From Kriegella sp965368185 (GTDB lineage Bacteria > Bacteroidota > Bacteroidia > Flavobacteriales > Flavobacteriaceae): a DNA stretch of 64,000 bases. The DNA lies in the NCBI GenBank assembly GCA_965368185.1, contig CBDULZ010000005.1, positions 1 to 64,000 of the forward strand. Reading direction: 5' to 3'. The position numbers were made by a program, and so were the translations under genes. The notes under the pieces were generated by a model that ran no database searches, was not told the origin of the DNA, and saw only the letters and a list, made by a program, of their open reading frames with translations. Position 1 is the first letter of the stretch. The number at the start of each line of letters is the position of its first letter. Positions 24,682-33,573 of the stretch are shown here, in pieces.

Positions 24682-25905
24682 ATGCAAGAACAACAGACGA
24701 AACCAAACTTCGAATTCGTGGCCCTTATGGCTTCGTTGATGTCGATTGCAGCCCTATCTATCGATGCCTTATTGCCCGCGCTTTCACATATCGGAATCAC
24801 TATCAACAGTTTTGATGCAACCGAACACCAGATGTTGATTACTATGATTTTTTTGGGCTTGGGTGTCGGACAGTTGTTCTTCGGACCGCTATCGGATAGC
24901 TTTGGCCGCAAACCTATCGTTTATATGGGCTTTGCTGTGTTCGGAATCGCTAGTATTATATGCGTTTTCGCACCTTCTTTGGAATGGATGGTCGCTGGGC
25001 GCATTCTACAGGGCATTGGTCTATCGGCTCCTAGAACCATTACCGTATCGATTATTCGCGATATGTACAAAGGCGATTATATGGCGCGGATCATGTCGTT
25101 TGTTACGGCCTTTTTTATCTTGGTACCCGTAGTTGCCCCTGCATTTGGGAAGTTGATTATGGATAGCATGGGCTGGGAAGCTATTTTCTATATGCAGCTC
25201 TTTTTCGGATTGTTGATTGCACTTTGGTTTTGGAAACGGCAGCCTGAAACCCTAAAACCGGAATATAAGATACCCTTTTCGGCGCGTATTTTTTTAGACG
25301 GGTTAAAAGAGGTGGTCAAACATCGGGAAACCATGGCATTTACCATGATTTCAGGTTTGGTTACCGGTGCATTCTTGGTTTATTTAAGTGCCTCGCAACA
25401 TGTGTTTGAAGAACAATACCATTTAATCGACGAGTTCCCCTTTATTTTTGCAGGTTTGTCGATTTCAATTGGGTTATCTACTTTTTTAAACGGAACCCTT
25501 GTACTTAAATTTGGCATGCGACGATTGGCCTTTATGGCCCTGACTGCTTTTTTTGGTGTCGCGGCGCTCTATGTATTGCTGTTTTGGAATACTCCCGGTA
25601 ACCCGGATTTATGGGTATTACTAATTTTCTTGTCGACCCAGTTTTTCTCCTTGGGCTTTATCTGGGGCAACCTACGTTCGATAGCCATGGAACCTATTGG
25701 CCATATCGCGGGCATTGGCGCCGCCATCACGGGCTTTGTTTCCACACTCTTGTCGATACCCATTGCGACCTATATCGGTAGTTTTGTCGACACCACGGTG
25801 CTTCCCCTTTTTCTGGGCTTGGCCATTTGCGGACTCGTCTCCCTAATTATATTTGCCGTATTCCGACAGCGCTCCGCATTTTTGCAAGGAGCCTTGCGAG
25901 GATAG
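24682..25905 (+). CDS. Bcr/CflA-type drug-resistance MFS transporter
   Basis: 407 residues with 12 predicted helices. The N-terminal SIAALSIDALLPALSHIG and the loop-2 motif GPLSDSFGRKPIVYMG (MFS motif A) mark the Bcr/CflA group. RILQGIGLSAPRTIT is the conserved helix-4 region with its Arg. These proton antiporters expel drugs or small metabolites, and the substrate cannot be read here. The gene is monocistronic and divergent from udk. Family assignment is firm, specificity is not. Confidence 0.9.
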   Translation: MQEQQTKPNFEFVALMASLMSIAALSIDALLPALSHIGITINSFDATEHQMLITMIFLGLGVGQLFFGPLSDSFGRKPIVYMGFAVFGIASIICVFAPSLEWMVAGRILQGIGLSAPRTITVSIIRDMYKGDYMARIMSFVTAFFILVPVVAPAFGKLIMDSMGWEAIFYMQLFFGLLIALWFWKRQPETLKPEYKIPFSARIFLDGLKEVVKHRETMAFTMISGLVTGAFLVYLSASQHVFEEQYHLIDEFPFIFAGLSISIGLSTFLNGTLVLKFGMRRLAFMALTAFFGVAALYVLLFWNTPGNPDLWVLLIFLSTQFFSLGFIWGNLRSIAMEPIGHIAGIGAAITGFVSTLLSIPIATYIGSFVDTTVLPLFLGLAICGLVSLIIFAVFRQRSAFLQGALRG

Positions 25906-25928
25906 ACCTCCTCTCAATGGCGTTTCGT

Positions 25929-28100
25929 TTATTTTGACCATATACCCTCAAATCTTGCTCCACCGTCATTGTAACCTGCAATGCACCGTGTGAGATACCC
26001 ATTGTTGAGCATGCTGTTGTACTCGGCTTGAAACTGGCTCCCGGTTAAATGATATTTTTCCCACCATGAATTATAGTTCGGCGCATTTTTATACCAAATA
26101 CCGCTTAATCTGGGCTTGCTTCCATGCACATAACCGTCCAAGTATACCAATTTGAATTTTTCTTTGTTGGTATATTGATTAAAGGCGTCCTTGAATTGCT
26201 GTAAGGTCATTACGGGCCGAAGATAGAAGCCACCGGTATTTTTCTTTTCCCAAAGCGCCGTTACATATATTTTACCGCCCACACTGACACAGGAGACATT
26301 TTTAGGTACCCATCCATCTTTGGTATATTTTTTAAAATTGCTTTCATGCCATGATAAGGAACGCCCATGATATGCAAACCAGGCTGCGCCTTTATTTTTT
26401 CTCCAGACCGCGGCGTATCGCACTTTTCCTTTGACCAAATATGAATTGATATTGATCAAGCGATAACCTGCTTTGCCCCATTTATCGAATTCGGTTTGGT
26501 ATTTCGCACCTCCCATGTGGTGTCTTGCCACCCAGGGAATATTTTTTGATGGTCGGAAAATTACATTGAAATACGTGTTGTTTCCGACATCATAACCGTC
26601 GACCCAGATAGGATAATATCCGCAAGGCCATACTTTATCGAACTCTTCTTGATATTTGCTGTCGATTACACCGAATCTGCAGACTTCTCCCCAGTTGGTC
26701 GGATAGGCGCAATAGGGATGGCTATCGGATGGATGGATAAAGCACGCCTTACTTTTTAAACCGGGAATACCCTGTTTGTTAAGTCCAGACCAGTTTATAT
26801 TTGAATTTGGTTTAGGATAATTGGCCTGCCCAATGACATAGCCATTATTAAATAAAAGTGGACGGAACACCCCTCCTTCGGGATCGCTGTCGCTCTTGTA
26901 TGTTTTAACGTGCACATGAAGGTGTGGACCCGAAGAGTTACCTGAATTACCGGCCTTTCCTAGAACATCGCCTTTCTTTACAACAGCCCCATTTTTGGTA
27001 AATTTGGAGTTTAAAGAACCCTTTTGGAGATGGGCATATAATGCAACTAAACTGCCGTGTTTTATGTAAAAATGATTTCCGCCACCGCCTAGATCAAATG
27101 CTCCCCATAATTCATCCTTTTGCTTTTTCATTCCAGCATCGGAACCGTCCGGTTTCCAATTATTGGGAATCTGATTTTCAAAATGTAGCACAACCCCGTC
27201 GTCCATTGCGCGAACAGGCTTTCCCCAAATTCTAAAATTTTTGTTTTCACTCCAATCTTTATTTGGATGTAAATCTCTCCATGCCTTGTTTTCATAGGCC
27301 TGAACGCCCATATCATAAGCGAATACCTGATCTCCGCCTCCATGCATCGAATATCCGGTCACATATTCATCCTCTCCGAAATCCTTCGAATCAAAGGGAA
27401 ATGAAAGTGCCTGCGTATAGGGCTTTATATTTTTGGTCATTGCTAAAGCACCGCCATACCCCTTAAAATAGAAGCTCAATTTTACCTTATTCGGAAAAGG
27501 CGCATCCAAGAAAACTACATCACCGTTTTCGTGATAGGGACGGCTGTTTTGCCAGACCCAACCTTGCCCGGGGTTAATAATCAACTTATCCGAAGGTAGA
27601 AATACATCTTTTTTAATGGTCTGGGCACCCTTTTTGTATTCAATGATTACCTTGTCAAGATCTACGGTGCTGGTTCCGGTATTGTACACAACAGCCCGAA
27701 CCGAAAATTGCGCAAGATGCCCTTCGAGCCTAGTGAAACCTGGCGTTGGGTGATACACCAAATAATCGCCTTCTTTGGGTTCCAGGTTAAAATTAATACC
27801 TGAAGGTGCCGTTTTTAATCTTTTAAAAACCTCTGCTTTGATGTTTTGGGTAGTAAGACTGAAGGGTTTGCTGCCTACAAAATCGTAATGTTGAATTCGT
27901 GCAATGCCCCCAGGAGAAACTTTTCTTGGGGTAACTTTGCGTCGTACCACCGGTCTTTTGATCGCGGTTATCTTGGTGCCTGAAGTGGTTTTTACCGCTA
28001 TTTTTTTCTTAACAACCCCAACTTTTTTGGCGATAGCGCGTTTTGAAGCCACTTTCTTTTTGATGGGACCAGTTTTTCCGTCTCCTTTTTTTGCTGCCAT
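25929..28100 (-). CDS. M23 (LytM) peptidase-fold protein with C-terminal tandem repeats and basic N-terminal tail
   Basis: 723 residues, four parts. Residues 1-65 are a Lys/Arg-Ala-Val tail resembling histone H1, with no signal peptide. Residues 70-230 look like beta-rich domains. Residues 245-410 form an M23 zinc-peptidase domain with ligand candidates His253 and Asp263 (HGGGDQVFAYDMG), His357 (LYAHLQKG) and His393/His395 in GPHLHVHV. Residues 460-723 are five repeats of about 50 residues, each ending like GYxxxxxxRYAAVWRK, resembling the BTRD1 bacterial tandem repeats of polyglycine-hydrolase-like proteins. M23 enzymes usually cut peptidoglycan cross-bridges, but this one has no export signal. 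Target and location are unknown. It stands alone between long gaps. Confidence 0.8.
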   Translation of the reverse strand: MAAKKGDGKTGPIKKKVASKRAIAKKVGVVKKKIAVKTTSGTKITAIKRPVVRRKVTPRKVSPGGIARIQHYDFVGSKPFSLTTQNIKAEVFKRLKTAPSGINFNLEPKEGDYLVYHPTPGFTRLEGHLAQFSVRAVVYNTGTSTVDLDKVIIEYKKGAQTIKKDVFLPSDKLIINPGQGWVWQNSRPYHENGDVVFLDAPFPNKVKLSFYFKGYGGALAMTKNIKPYTQALSFPFDSKDFGEDEYVTGYSMHGGGDQVFAYDMGVQAYENKAWRDLHPNKDWSENKNFRIWGKPVRAMDDGVVLHFENQIPNNWKPDGSDAGMKKQKDELWGAFDLGGGGNHFYIKHGSLVALYAHLQKGSLNSKFTKNGAVVKKGDVLGKAGNSGNSSGPHLHVHVKTYKSDSDPEGGVFRPLLFNNGYVIGQANYPKPNSNINWSGLNKQGIPGLKSKACFIHPSDSHPYCAYPTNWGEVCRFGVIDSKYQEEFDKVWPCGYYPIWVDGYDVGNNTYFNVIFRPSKNIPWVARHHMGGAKYQTEFDKWGKAGYRLININSYLVKGKVRYAAVWRKNKGAAWFAYHGRSLSWHESNFKKYTKDGWVPKNVSCVSVGGKIYVTALWEKKNTGGFYLRPVMTLQQFKDAFNQYTNKEKFKLVYLDGYVHGSKPRLSGIWYKNAPNYNSWWEKYHLTGSQFQAEYNSMLNNGYLTRCIAGYNDGGARFEGIWSK

Positions 28101-28621
28101 TTCCTTTGAAATTTAAAATCGTTTGTTTGGAGCCAAAAGGCCCGAAGGGAATCATTCATATTTTTATCTATGAACGACTTTCGCATCTGAGAGGAACATG
28201 GGGGATTATGGATTGCCCCTACCACGACCTTGTTGCGGCACATTCAATATTATTATTCGCTTAATGCCGATTTAGGTAAATACGGAAAAAAGGTAATCAT
28301 TTTAGTAGCAACACCTTAGGAAATATGTACGGACGGTGGCCAAAAATGTATCAAAAGTCAATAATTCTGCGTTTACAGTGCAACCGAATAGAATGTTGAA
28401 CTAAATGTAGCATATCTTGTTCGTTCTGTTTGATTATGAGGTGTTTAAATTGAAAATCTAGCCATATATACAGGATATAAATCCGCACATACATTTTTCG
28501 TACTTCCCAAAGGCGAAAAACACTACTTTAAATCATAATACAAAGAAAAGGACCGATAAATTTAGGTGTTCTTTCCATAGAGAATATTTTAAACTAGTTA
28601 CTCACTTTAAATATAAAAGCT
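28101..28621. other. Intergenic region upstream of the M23 gene and the 84-residue gene
   Basis: 521 AT-rich bases between divergent genes. Both promoters should lie here, but I see no exact TAnnTTTG box, no RNA gene and no credible frame. Short frames on the minus strand near 28000-28243 lack codon structure. Confidence 0.5.
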
Positions 28622-28876
28622 ATGCCACATTATGCACAAGGAACGAATGGTTGGACAAAATTAAAAGGATACCAAGCACTATGGGATCCCAAAATCGATT
28701 TAGGAAAATTCTATTTTACCACATTTCAGGGCAAACGGGAAGAAACCCCCTATATGACCGCTGAAAATTTTGCCCGTGTTATCGATATTCTACGGAACGA
28801 AGAACCGGTATATGGGAATTCAACAACGGGATCGGTAACCACACAAGGCGAAGAAGTAGGGGAAGAAGAAAGTTAG
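28622..28876 (+). CDS. Small soluble protein of unknown function
   Basis: 84 residues, not recognised. The sequence begins MPHYAQGTNGWTKLKGYQAL, is soluble and aromatic-rich in the first half, has one probable helix (TAENFARVIDILRN) and ends in a Thr/Ser/Gly/Glu-rich acidic tail. No signal peptide or membrane segment is present. The composition is protein-like and the start is clear, so it is probably a real gene. It is divergent from the M23-repeat gene and lies upstream of the TIR gene, with 386 empty bases between. A functional link to either is only a guess from position. Confidence 0.6.
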   Translation: MPHYAQGTNGWTKLKGYQALWDPKIDLGKFYFTTFQGKREETPYMTAENFARVIDILRNEEPVYGNSTTGSVTTQGEEVGEEES

Positions 28877-29262
28877 TCGAAAGATGAACATCGCTTGACC
28901 ACTTAAGGTTTAAGTGTAGGTGAGAACTGATAGTATGGAGTTTGTAAAAATTTACAAAAGTCCATGGGAGTTGATTTTTGCTTTTTTACCTTGTTATTAG
29001 TTTTTGGGATGCTTTTTGGGTAAAATGCAAGTTTTTCAGGGCCGTAGACCAGTTGGCATAGATTAAAAATGTCATTGTATTTCTTATAAATTTTCGCAGG
29101 CTTACAATAATTTGGTTGTATTTAAACAGGGGTAGACCTGATTTGTTAACTGTTTTATTACGTACGGTTACTTTTATAATTATATTTAGGGGTAACGTAA
29201 CCGTTTACGATGTTACGGCTAATGTTTCGCAACCCACAAACTTATAAAACCAACCTTAAACG
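28877..29262. other. Intergenic region upstream of the stand-alone TIR gene
   Basis: 386 bases without a gene. The right end carries a promoter-like box and flanking inverted repeats (29164-29217). The rest shows no RNA gene or terminator that I can support. Confidence 0.5.
29164..29217 (+). promoter_or_regulatory. Probable promoter of the TIR gene flanked by inverted repeats
   Basis: TATATTTA (29181-29188) matches TAnnTTTG except for the last base. ACGGTTAC (29164-29171) upstream and GTAACCGT (29197-29204) downstream form a perfect 8-base inverted repeat around it. CGTAAC (29196-29201) and GTTACG (29212-29217) form a second pair. The arrangement looks like operator half-sites that could block the promoter. 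Confidence 0.4.
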
Positions 29263-29715
29263 ATGAGCAAAGCCTATATTTTTACTTCGTATGCCCATGA
29301 AGACGAGGCCCTAAAAACAGAAATGGACAAATACCTTAAAGTGTTAAAACGGTCAGGTAAAATTGATACTTGGAACGACAGGGCCCTCATTCCTGGGCAA
29401 GAATGGGACAAAACCATTATGGATGAACTGAACAAGGCCAATATCATCTTATTGTTGGTCAGTGTCGACTTTAATGCCTCCGATTTTATTTGGGAGAAAG
29501 AATTGGCCGAAGCCATGCGACGGCATGAAGAAGGGAGTGCATACGTAGTTCCCATTATTTTAAGAAAATGCCAGTGGACAAGCCTACCCTACGCCAAACT
29601 ACAGGCACTGCCCCGAAATGCCCAACCCATTACCGAGTTTGAAAATCGAGATGCGGCATTTACCGAAGTAGCCAATGGTATCGAAAGACTGGTAGACCAT
29701 ATGCTTACAAAATAA
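29263..29715 (+). CDS. Stand-alone TIR-domain protein
   Basis: 150 residues consisting of a single TIR domain. Visible are the first strand KAYIFTSYAHEDEAL, the DRALIPGQEWDKTI box-2-like region near residue 40, IILLLVSVDFNASDF near residue 61, and WEKELAEAM, where Glu80 sits at the position of the catalytic glutamate of NAD-cleaving TIR domains. VVPIILRKCQWTS follows. Bacterial TIR domains act as NADases or as protein-interaction modules in immune signalling, often fused to a sensor; no sensor domain is fused here. The gene converges on a second TIR gene with a 48-base gap. The enzymatic role is inferred only. Confidence 0.85.
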   Translation: MSKAYIFTSYAHEDEALKTEMDKYLKVLKRSGKIDTWNDRALIPGQEWDKTIMDELNKANIILLLVSVDFNASDFIWEKELAEAMRRHEEGSAYVVPIILRKCQWTSLPYAKLQALPRNAQPITEFENRDAAFTEVANGIERLVDHMLTK

Positions 29716-29763
29716 ACAGTGCTTCTTTTAAGAAAACGTAAAACCCCTCGTACGGCGGACGGA

Positions 29764-31218
29764 TTAATAATTGATTTTTACCCAAACTCCGGGTTTTATA
29801 TCGGTGATCATGGCAACTTTGTCTTTTCGTAACGATTCGATGGTCGCGTTGTTGGGATCTGGCCCCCTTCTTATATTGATTCCTTTCTGAACCTGGATCA
29901 GGTCTCCAACTTTCGGATTTCCATCTTTTTCTCCTTCGAATAAGTCGAAATAACGACTGTTGTTCATTCTTTTATCCGCATTTAGTTTGCCATAGTACGC
30001 CCAGCCTTGTTTTTTTAATAGGGGCTTGATTGCTGCTATGGCCTCATCACGATGAAGTCCGGGACTGTATTCTTTGATATAGCGAAGATAGTCAGATACC
30101 GTATTGGTGGTCACTGCCTTTTTCCAAGTCTCATTATCCCTTTCAGCGACCTTAAGCTCCGCTATTTTTTCGTTCGCCGCGACCACATGACTTCCTTCAG
30201 GGTAATTATGTACATACTTTTGAAAGCTAAATAAATCATTGTTCTTTATCGCGTTGTCCCATTCCGTATCATGCTTTTTTGCTAGGTTGTCGGCTACGTT
30301 GGCGATACTGTCATTTTTTAATTTTTTGATAAAACTGTTGGCCTCGGCCATATATTTCCCATCCGGAAATTGTTGCAGGTATGTGGAAAATGCAGTAATC
30401 GTATTTTGGGCCTTGGCACTGTCGTAAGCATCTGCATCGGTTGCATTTTCGTCAATTTCAGTCGCGTCGACCGGAGTTTCAGAGATGATGACTTTAGGTT
30501 CATCTTCAGTTGTGGTTTTTACATCTTCAACTATTTCGACTGGATCTTGATCTTTGGCAACTTCATCTTTAGTGTTCACATGATCACGGTTTATAAATAT
30601 AAACCCCGCCAGACCGATTAAAAGGGCCGCAAGTATGCCTATGGCAATCAACAAAGGTTTTTTGTTGGAAGAAGATTTACCGCTGCCGGTACTGGAAATC
30701 GGTTGTGAAGGGGCGGCGGTCGTTTGCCGTATGGTTTGTTTTAATTTCTCCCGAACCCCCCGGGCTTCCTCGTCACGTATAGAAAGCGCCAGCTTTTTAA
30801 GCCCTTCTGCGATATTCATATAGGCATTATCGCGACTTCCCCAAGCCGGGTCGTCTACGGGCTTTGACTGATCCGGAAGCATACTGAACTGGGCGTAGGC
30901 GTCACTTAACATACAGGCCCTAATTTTGATAGGTACCAATCGAGTTCCCTTTTTTGCCTTTAAGGCAAAGGCCATTTCCTCCAATTCTATACCGTCATCC
31001 GAACCGACAAAGTCGGCACTCAGTAGCAATGCAATAATATCGCAGCGACTCATTCTTTTTCGAAGATCACTCATTACATTTGCCCCAGGAAGTATTTCCC
31101 CCGCGGTCCACTCGCTAATATAGCCTTCTTCTTTTAGGGCCGAGAGGTGTTTGCTAAGTTGTACCTTGTACTCTTCGTCTTCGGAGGCATAGGCCATAAA
31201 CATTTTAATTTCCTTCAT
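29764..31218 (-). CDS. TIR-like, transmembrane, repeat and SH3 protein
   Basis: 484 residues from the ATG at 31218, chosen because the TIR fold then starts at residue 5; an ATG-like start at 31314 would add 32 unrelated residues. TIR-like domain: 5-140 (KMFMAYASEDEEYK, LLLSADFVGSDDG, with Glu80 in IELEEMAF but no Trp before it). Membrane helix: 189-209. Acidic linker: 215-262. Three repeats of about 45 residues lie at 265-400, each like TAFSTYLQQFPDGKYMAEA. SH3-like domain: 437-484 (INIRRGPDPNNATIESL). The layout suggests a cytosolic TIR with a periplasmic sensor for cell wall or glycan. This is a topology-based inference. Confidence 0.8.
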   Translation of the reverse strand: MKEIKMFMAYASEDEEYKVQLSKHLSALKEEGYISEWTAGEILPGANVMSDLRKRMSRCDIIALLLSADFVGSDDGIELEEMAFALKAKKGTRLVPIKIRACMLSDAYAQFSMLPDQSKPVDDPAWGSRDNAYMNIAEGLKKLALSIRDEEARGVREKLKQTIRQTTAAPSQPISSTGSGKSSSNKKPLLIAIGILAALLIGLAGFIFINRDHVNTKDEVAKDQDPVEIVEDVKTTTEDEPKVIISETPVDATEIDENATDADAYDSAKAQNTITAFSTYLQQFPDGKYMAEANSFIKKLKNDSIANVADNLAKKHDTEWDNAIKNNDLFSFQKYVHNYPEGSHVVAANEKIAELKVAERDNETWKKAVTTNTVSDYLRYIKEYSPGLHRDEAIAAIKPLLKKQGWAYYGKLNADKRMNNSRYFDLFEGEKDGNPKVGDLIQVQKGINIRRGPDPNNATIESLRKDKVAMITDIKPGVWVKINY

Positions 31219-31627
31219 CAAATTGGGTTTAGTGTTGGTCGTTTGGCGGAATACCGCTATTTCGTTTACGCTATCTATTCTGACAAATGCAAATAATGTA
31301 GAACTCCTGTCCAATGAAAATTTCTAAAGCTTACATCTGCTGGTTTAATGAATACAATTACCGGTAAATAACCAATATGGTTTACAATATCGTCCCTCAG
31401 TGAAGAAGGTATCTTTTTTTTGTCCAACGGACATGAAAGATTTTTTTGAGGGAACTTATTAAAACAATGCTACTAATATAAGTATTTTTTAGTACATGTT
31501 TGGGATGAAAAAAACACTTAAACCTTTAGCCTGACTTATGTAACGGGCTAAAGGTTAAAAATGAAATTAGGGATTCTTGGGTACATATGGGCAGTACCTC
31601 CCGAAACCATTTTTAAATTGTGCATGT
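31219..31627. other. Intergenic region upstream of the TIR-SH3 gene and downstream of acsA
   Basis: 409 bases. It includes a possible N-terminal extension of the TIR-SH3 gene (31219-31314) and the acsA terminator hairpin (31521-31556). No other gene is supported. Several very short frames on the plus strand, the longest 28 codons, have no recognisable content. Confidence 0.5.
31507..31556 (-). terminator. Rho-independent terminator of the acetate unit
   Basis: AACCTTTAGCC (31521-31531) and GGCTAAAGGTT (31546-31556) form a perfect 11-base stem with a 14-base loop. Read on the minus strand, the stem is followed by a T-run (about 31515-31507). It lies about 70 bases after the acsA stop. Confidence 0.65.
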
Positions 31628-33535
31628 CTAAAGTGCGTTGTCCATAATTTCTTTGACAACCTCAGGATTTAAGAGCGTACTGGTATCTCCTAAATTCGAA
31701 GTGTCTTTACTAGCGATTTTACGTAGAATACGCCGCATGATTTTTCCACTTCGTGTTTTAGGAAGTCCTGAAACGAACTGGATCTTATCCAATTTGGCAA
31801 TGGGTCCGATATGTTCGGTAATCTGCTGGTTGATTTCTTTTCGGAGGTTTTCGCGGTCACGGGTTTCACCAAATTCCTTTAAAATTACATATCCGTAAAG
31901 CGCATTGCCTTTTACGTCGTGCGGGAAACCTACAATGGCCGATTCGGCTACCGCCGGATGCTCATTGATCGAATCTTCGATAGGAGCCGTACCCAAATTG
32001 TGCCCGGAAACAATGATGACATCATCGACACGGCCGGTAATGCGGTAATAGCCAACACCGTCTCGAAGGGCACCATCTCCCGTAAAATACTTGTCTTTGT
32101 ATGCGGTAAAATAGGTGTCACGATAGCGTTCATGGTTGCCCCAAATAGTTCGTGCTATGGCTGGCCATGGGAATTTGATACATAAGCGGCCATCGACCTG
32201 ATTGCCTTTGATTTCCTCTCCGTTTTCATCCATTAATGCTGGCTGGATACCTATAAAAGGTAAAGTTGCATAGGTGGGTGAAGTAGGGGTCACGTACGGA
32301 ATAGGCGAAATCATTATACCTCCGGTTTCGGTCTGCCACCACGTATCGACAATCGGGCTATGTTTTTTGCCGACATTGTTGTTGTACCAGTGCCAGGCTT
32401 CCTCATTAATAGGTTCGCCTACGGAACCCAGTACTTTTAGAGAGGATAGATCGTGTTTTTCAACAAAATCAAGATTCTCTTTGGCCAAAGCCCGAATGGC
32501 CGTTGGTGCTGTATAGAATTGGTTTACCTTATGTTTTTCTACGACCTGCCAAAAACGACCGTAATCAGGGTAGGAGGGAACCCCCTCGAACATCACTGTA
32601 GTTGCCCCATTGGCCAAAGGTCCGTACACGATGTACGAATGCCCGGTAATCCAACCAATATCCGCGGTGCACCAATACACATCGTCTTCACGATATTGAA
32701 ATATGTTTTTAAAAGTATAGGCCGTGTAGACCATATAGCCGCCGGTTGTATGTACCATACCTTTTGGCTTTCCCGTGGATCCCGATGTATAAAGAATAAA
32801 CAAGGGGTCTTCGGCGTCCATAATTTCGGCTACGCAATCGGCATAGGCTTCGTCAAGTAAGGGTTGCAACCATTGGTCACGGCCTTCTTTCATTTGAATG
32901 TCCGAGTTGATGCGCTTGGCTACTAAAACGGTATGAACGCCAGGGCAATCTTCCAAGGCTTTGTCAACAATGCCTTTGAGATCAATCGTCTTGTTGCCAC
33001 GATAAGAACCGTCTGATGTCAAGACGACTTTACAATCACTATCGTTGATCCGCGTAGAGAGCGCATTGGCGGAAAAGCCGGCAAATACTACGGAATGTAT
33101 AGCTCCGATACGCGCACAGGCTAGTAACGAAATGGCCAATTCGGGAATCATTGGGAGATAAATGCAGACCCGGTCTCCTTTTTTAACGCCATTATCTTTG
33201 AGAACGTTTGCCATGCGGCATACGCGCTCATGGAGTTGGCGGTAGGTGATATGTTCAGCTTCTTCACTGGGGTCATTGGGTTCAAAAAGGATGGCTGTTT
33301 TATTACCGCGTGTAGGCAAATGCCTGTCGATACAGTTTTCTGTGATATTGAGCTTTGCCCCTTCGAACCATTTTATTTCGGGCTTTGAAAAATCCCAACT
33401 CAAGACGTTGTTCCATTTTTTACGCCACACGAAATGTTCTTCGGCGATTTCTTCCCAAAATCCTTCGGGGTTTCGAACGGACTTTCGATATACCTGAAAA
33501 TATTCTTCTAAATGTTTGATGTGATAATTGCTCAT
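31628..33535 (-). CDS. acs: Acetate-CoA ligase (acetyl-CoA synthetase)
   Basis: 635 residues. It activates acetate with ATP and CoA to acetyl-CoA, AMP and pyrophosphate. Visible motifs are LYTSGSTGKPKGMVHTTGGY (ATP/AMP signature) near residue 262, WWQTETGGIMISP near residue 413, and the C-terminal PKTRSGKIMRRILRKIA near residue 600 with the catalytic Lys, which is often regulated by acetylation. It follows the symporter gene by 38 bases, forming an acetate-uptake and activation unit, and is closed by a terminator. Confidence 0.96.
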   Translation of the reverse strand: MSNYHIKHLEEYFQVYRKSVRNPEGFWEEIAEEHFVWRKKWNNVLSWDFSKPEIKWFEGAKLNITENCIDRHLPTRGNKTAILFEPNDPSEEAEHITYRQLHERVCRMANVLKDNGVKKGDRVCIYLPMIPELAISLLACARIGAIHSVVFAGFSANALSTRINDSDCKVVLTSDGSYRGNKTIDLKGIVDKALEDCPGVHTVLVAKRINSDIQMKEGRDQWLQPLLDEAYADCVAEIMDAEDPLFILYTSGSTGKPKGMVHTTGGYMVYTAYTFKNIFQYREDDVYWCTADIGWITGHSYIVYGPLANGATTVMFEGVPSYPDYGRFWQVVEKHKVNQFYTAPTAIRALAKENLDFVEKHDLSSLKVLGSVGEPINEEAWHWYNNNVGKKHSPIVDTWWQTETGGIMISPIPYVTPTSPTYATLPFIGIQPALMDENGEEIKGNQVDGRLCIKFPWPAIARTIWGNHERYRDTYFTAYKDKYFTGDGALRDGVGYYRITGRVDDVIIVSGHNLGTAPIEDSINEHPAVAESAIVGFPHDVKGNALYGYVILKEFGETRDRENLRKEINQQITEHIGPIAKLDKIQFVSGLPKTRSGKIMRRILRKIASKDTSNLGDTSTLLNPEVVKEIMDNAL

Positions 33536-33573
33536 ACTAATATGCTTATAGATACTAAAAAATAGATAAAAAG

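Noticed and set aside
28101..29262. Mobile element or prophage remnant around the M23/TIR genes
   Set aside because: No transposase, integrase, terminal inverted repeats or tRNA attachment site is visible, though the gene-poor gaps look accessory.
31219..31314. N-terminal extension of the TIR-SH3 protein
   Set aside because: The 32 extra residues have no TIR character and the ATG at 31218 starts directly before the first TIR strand.
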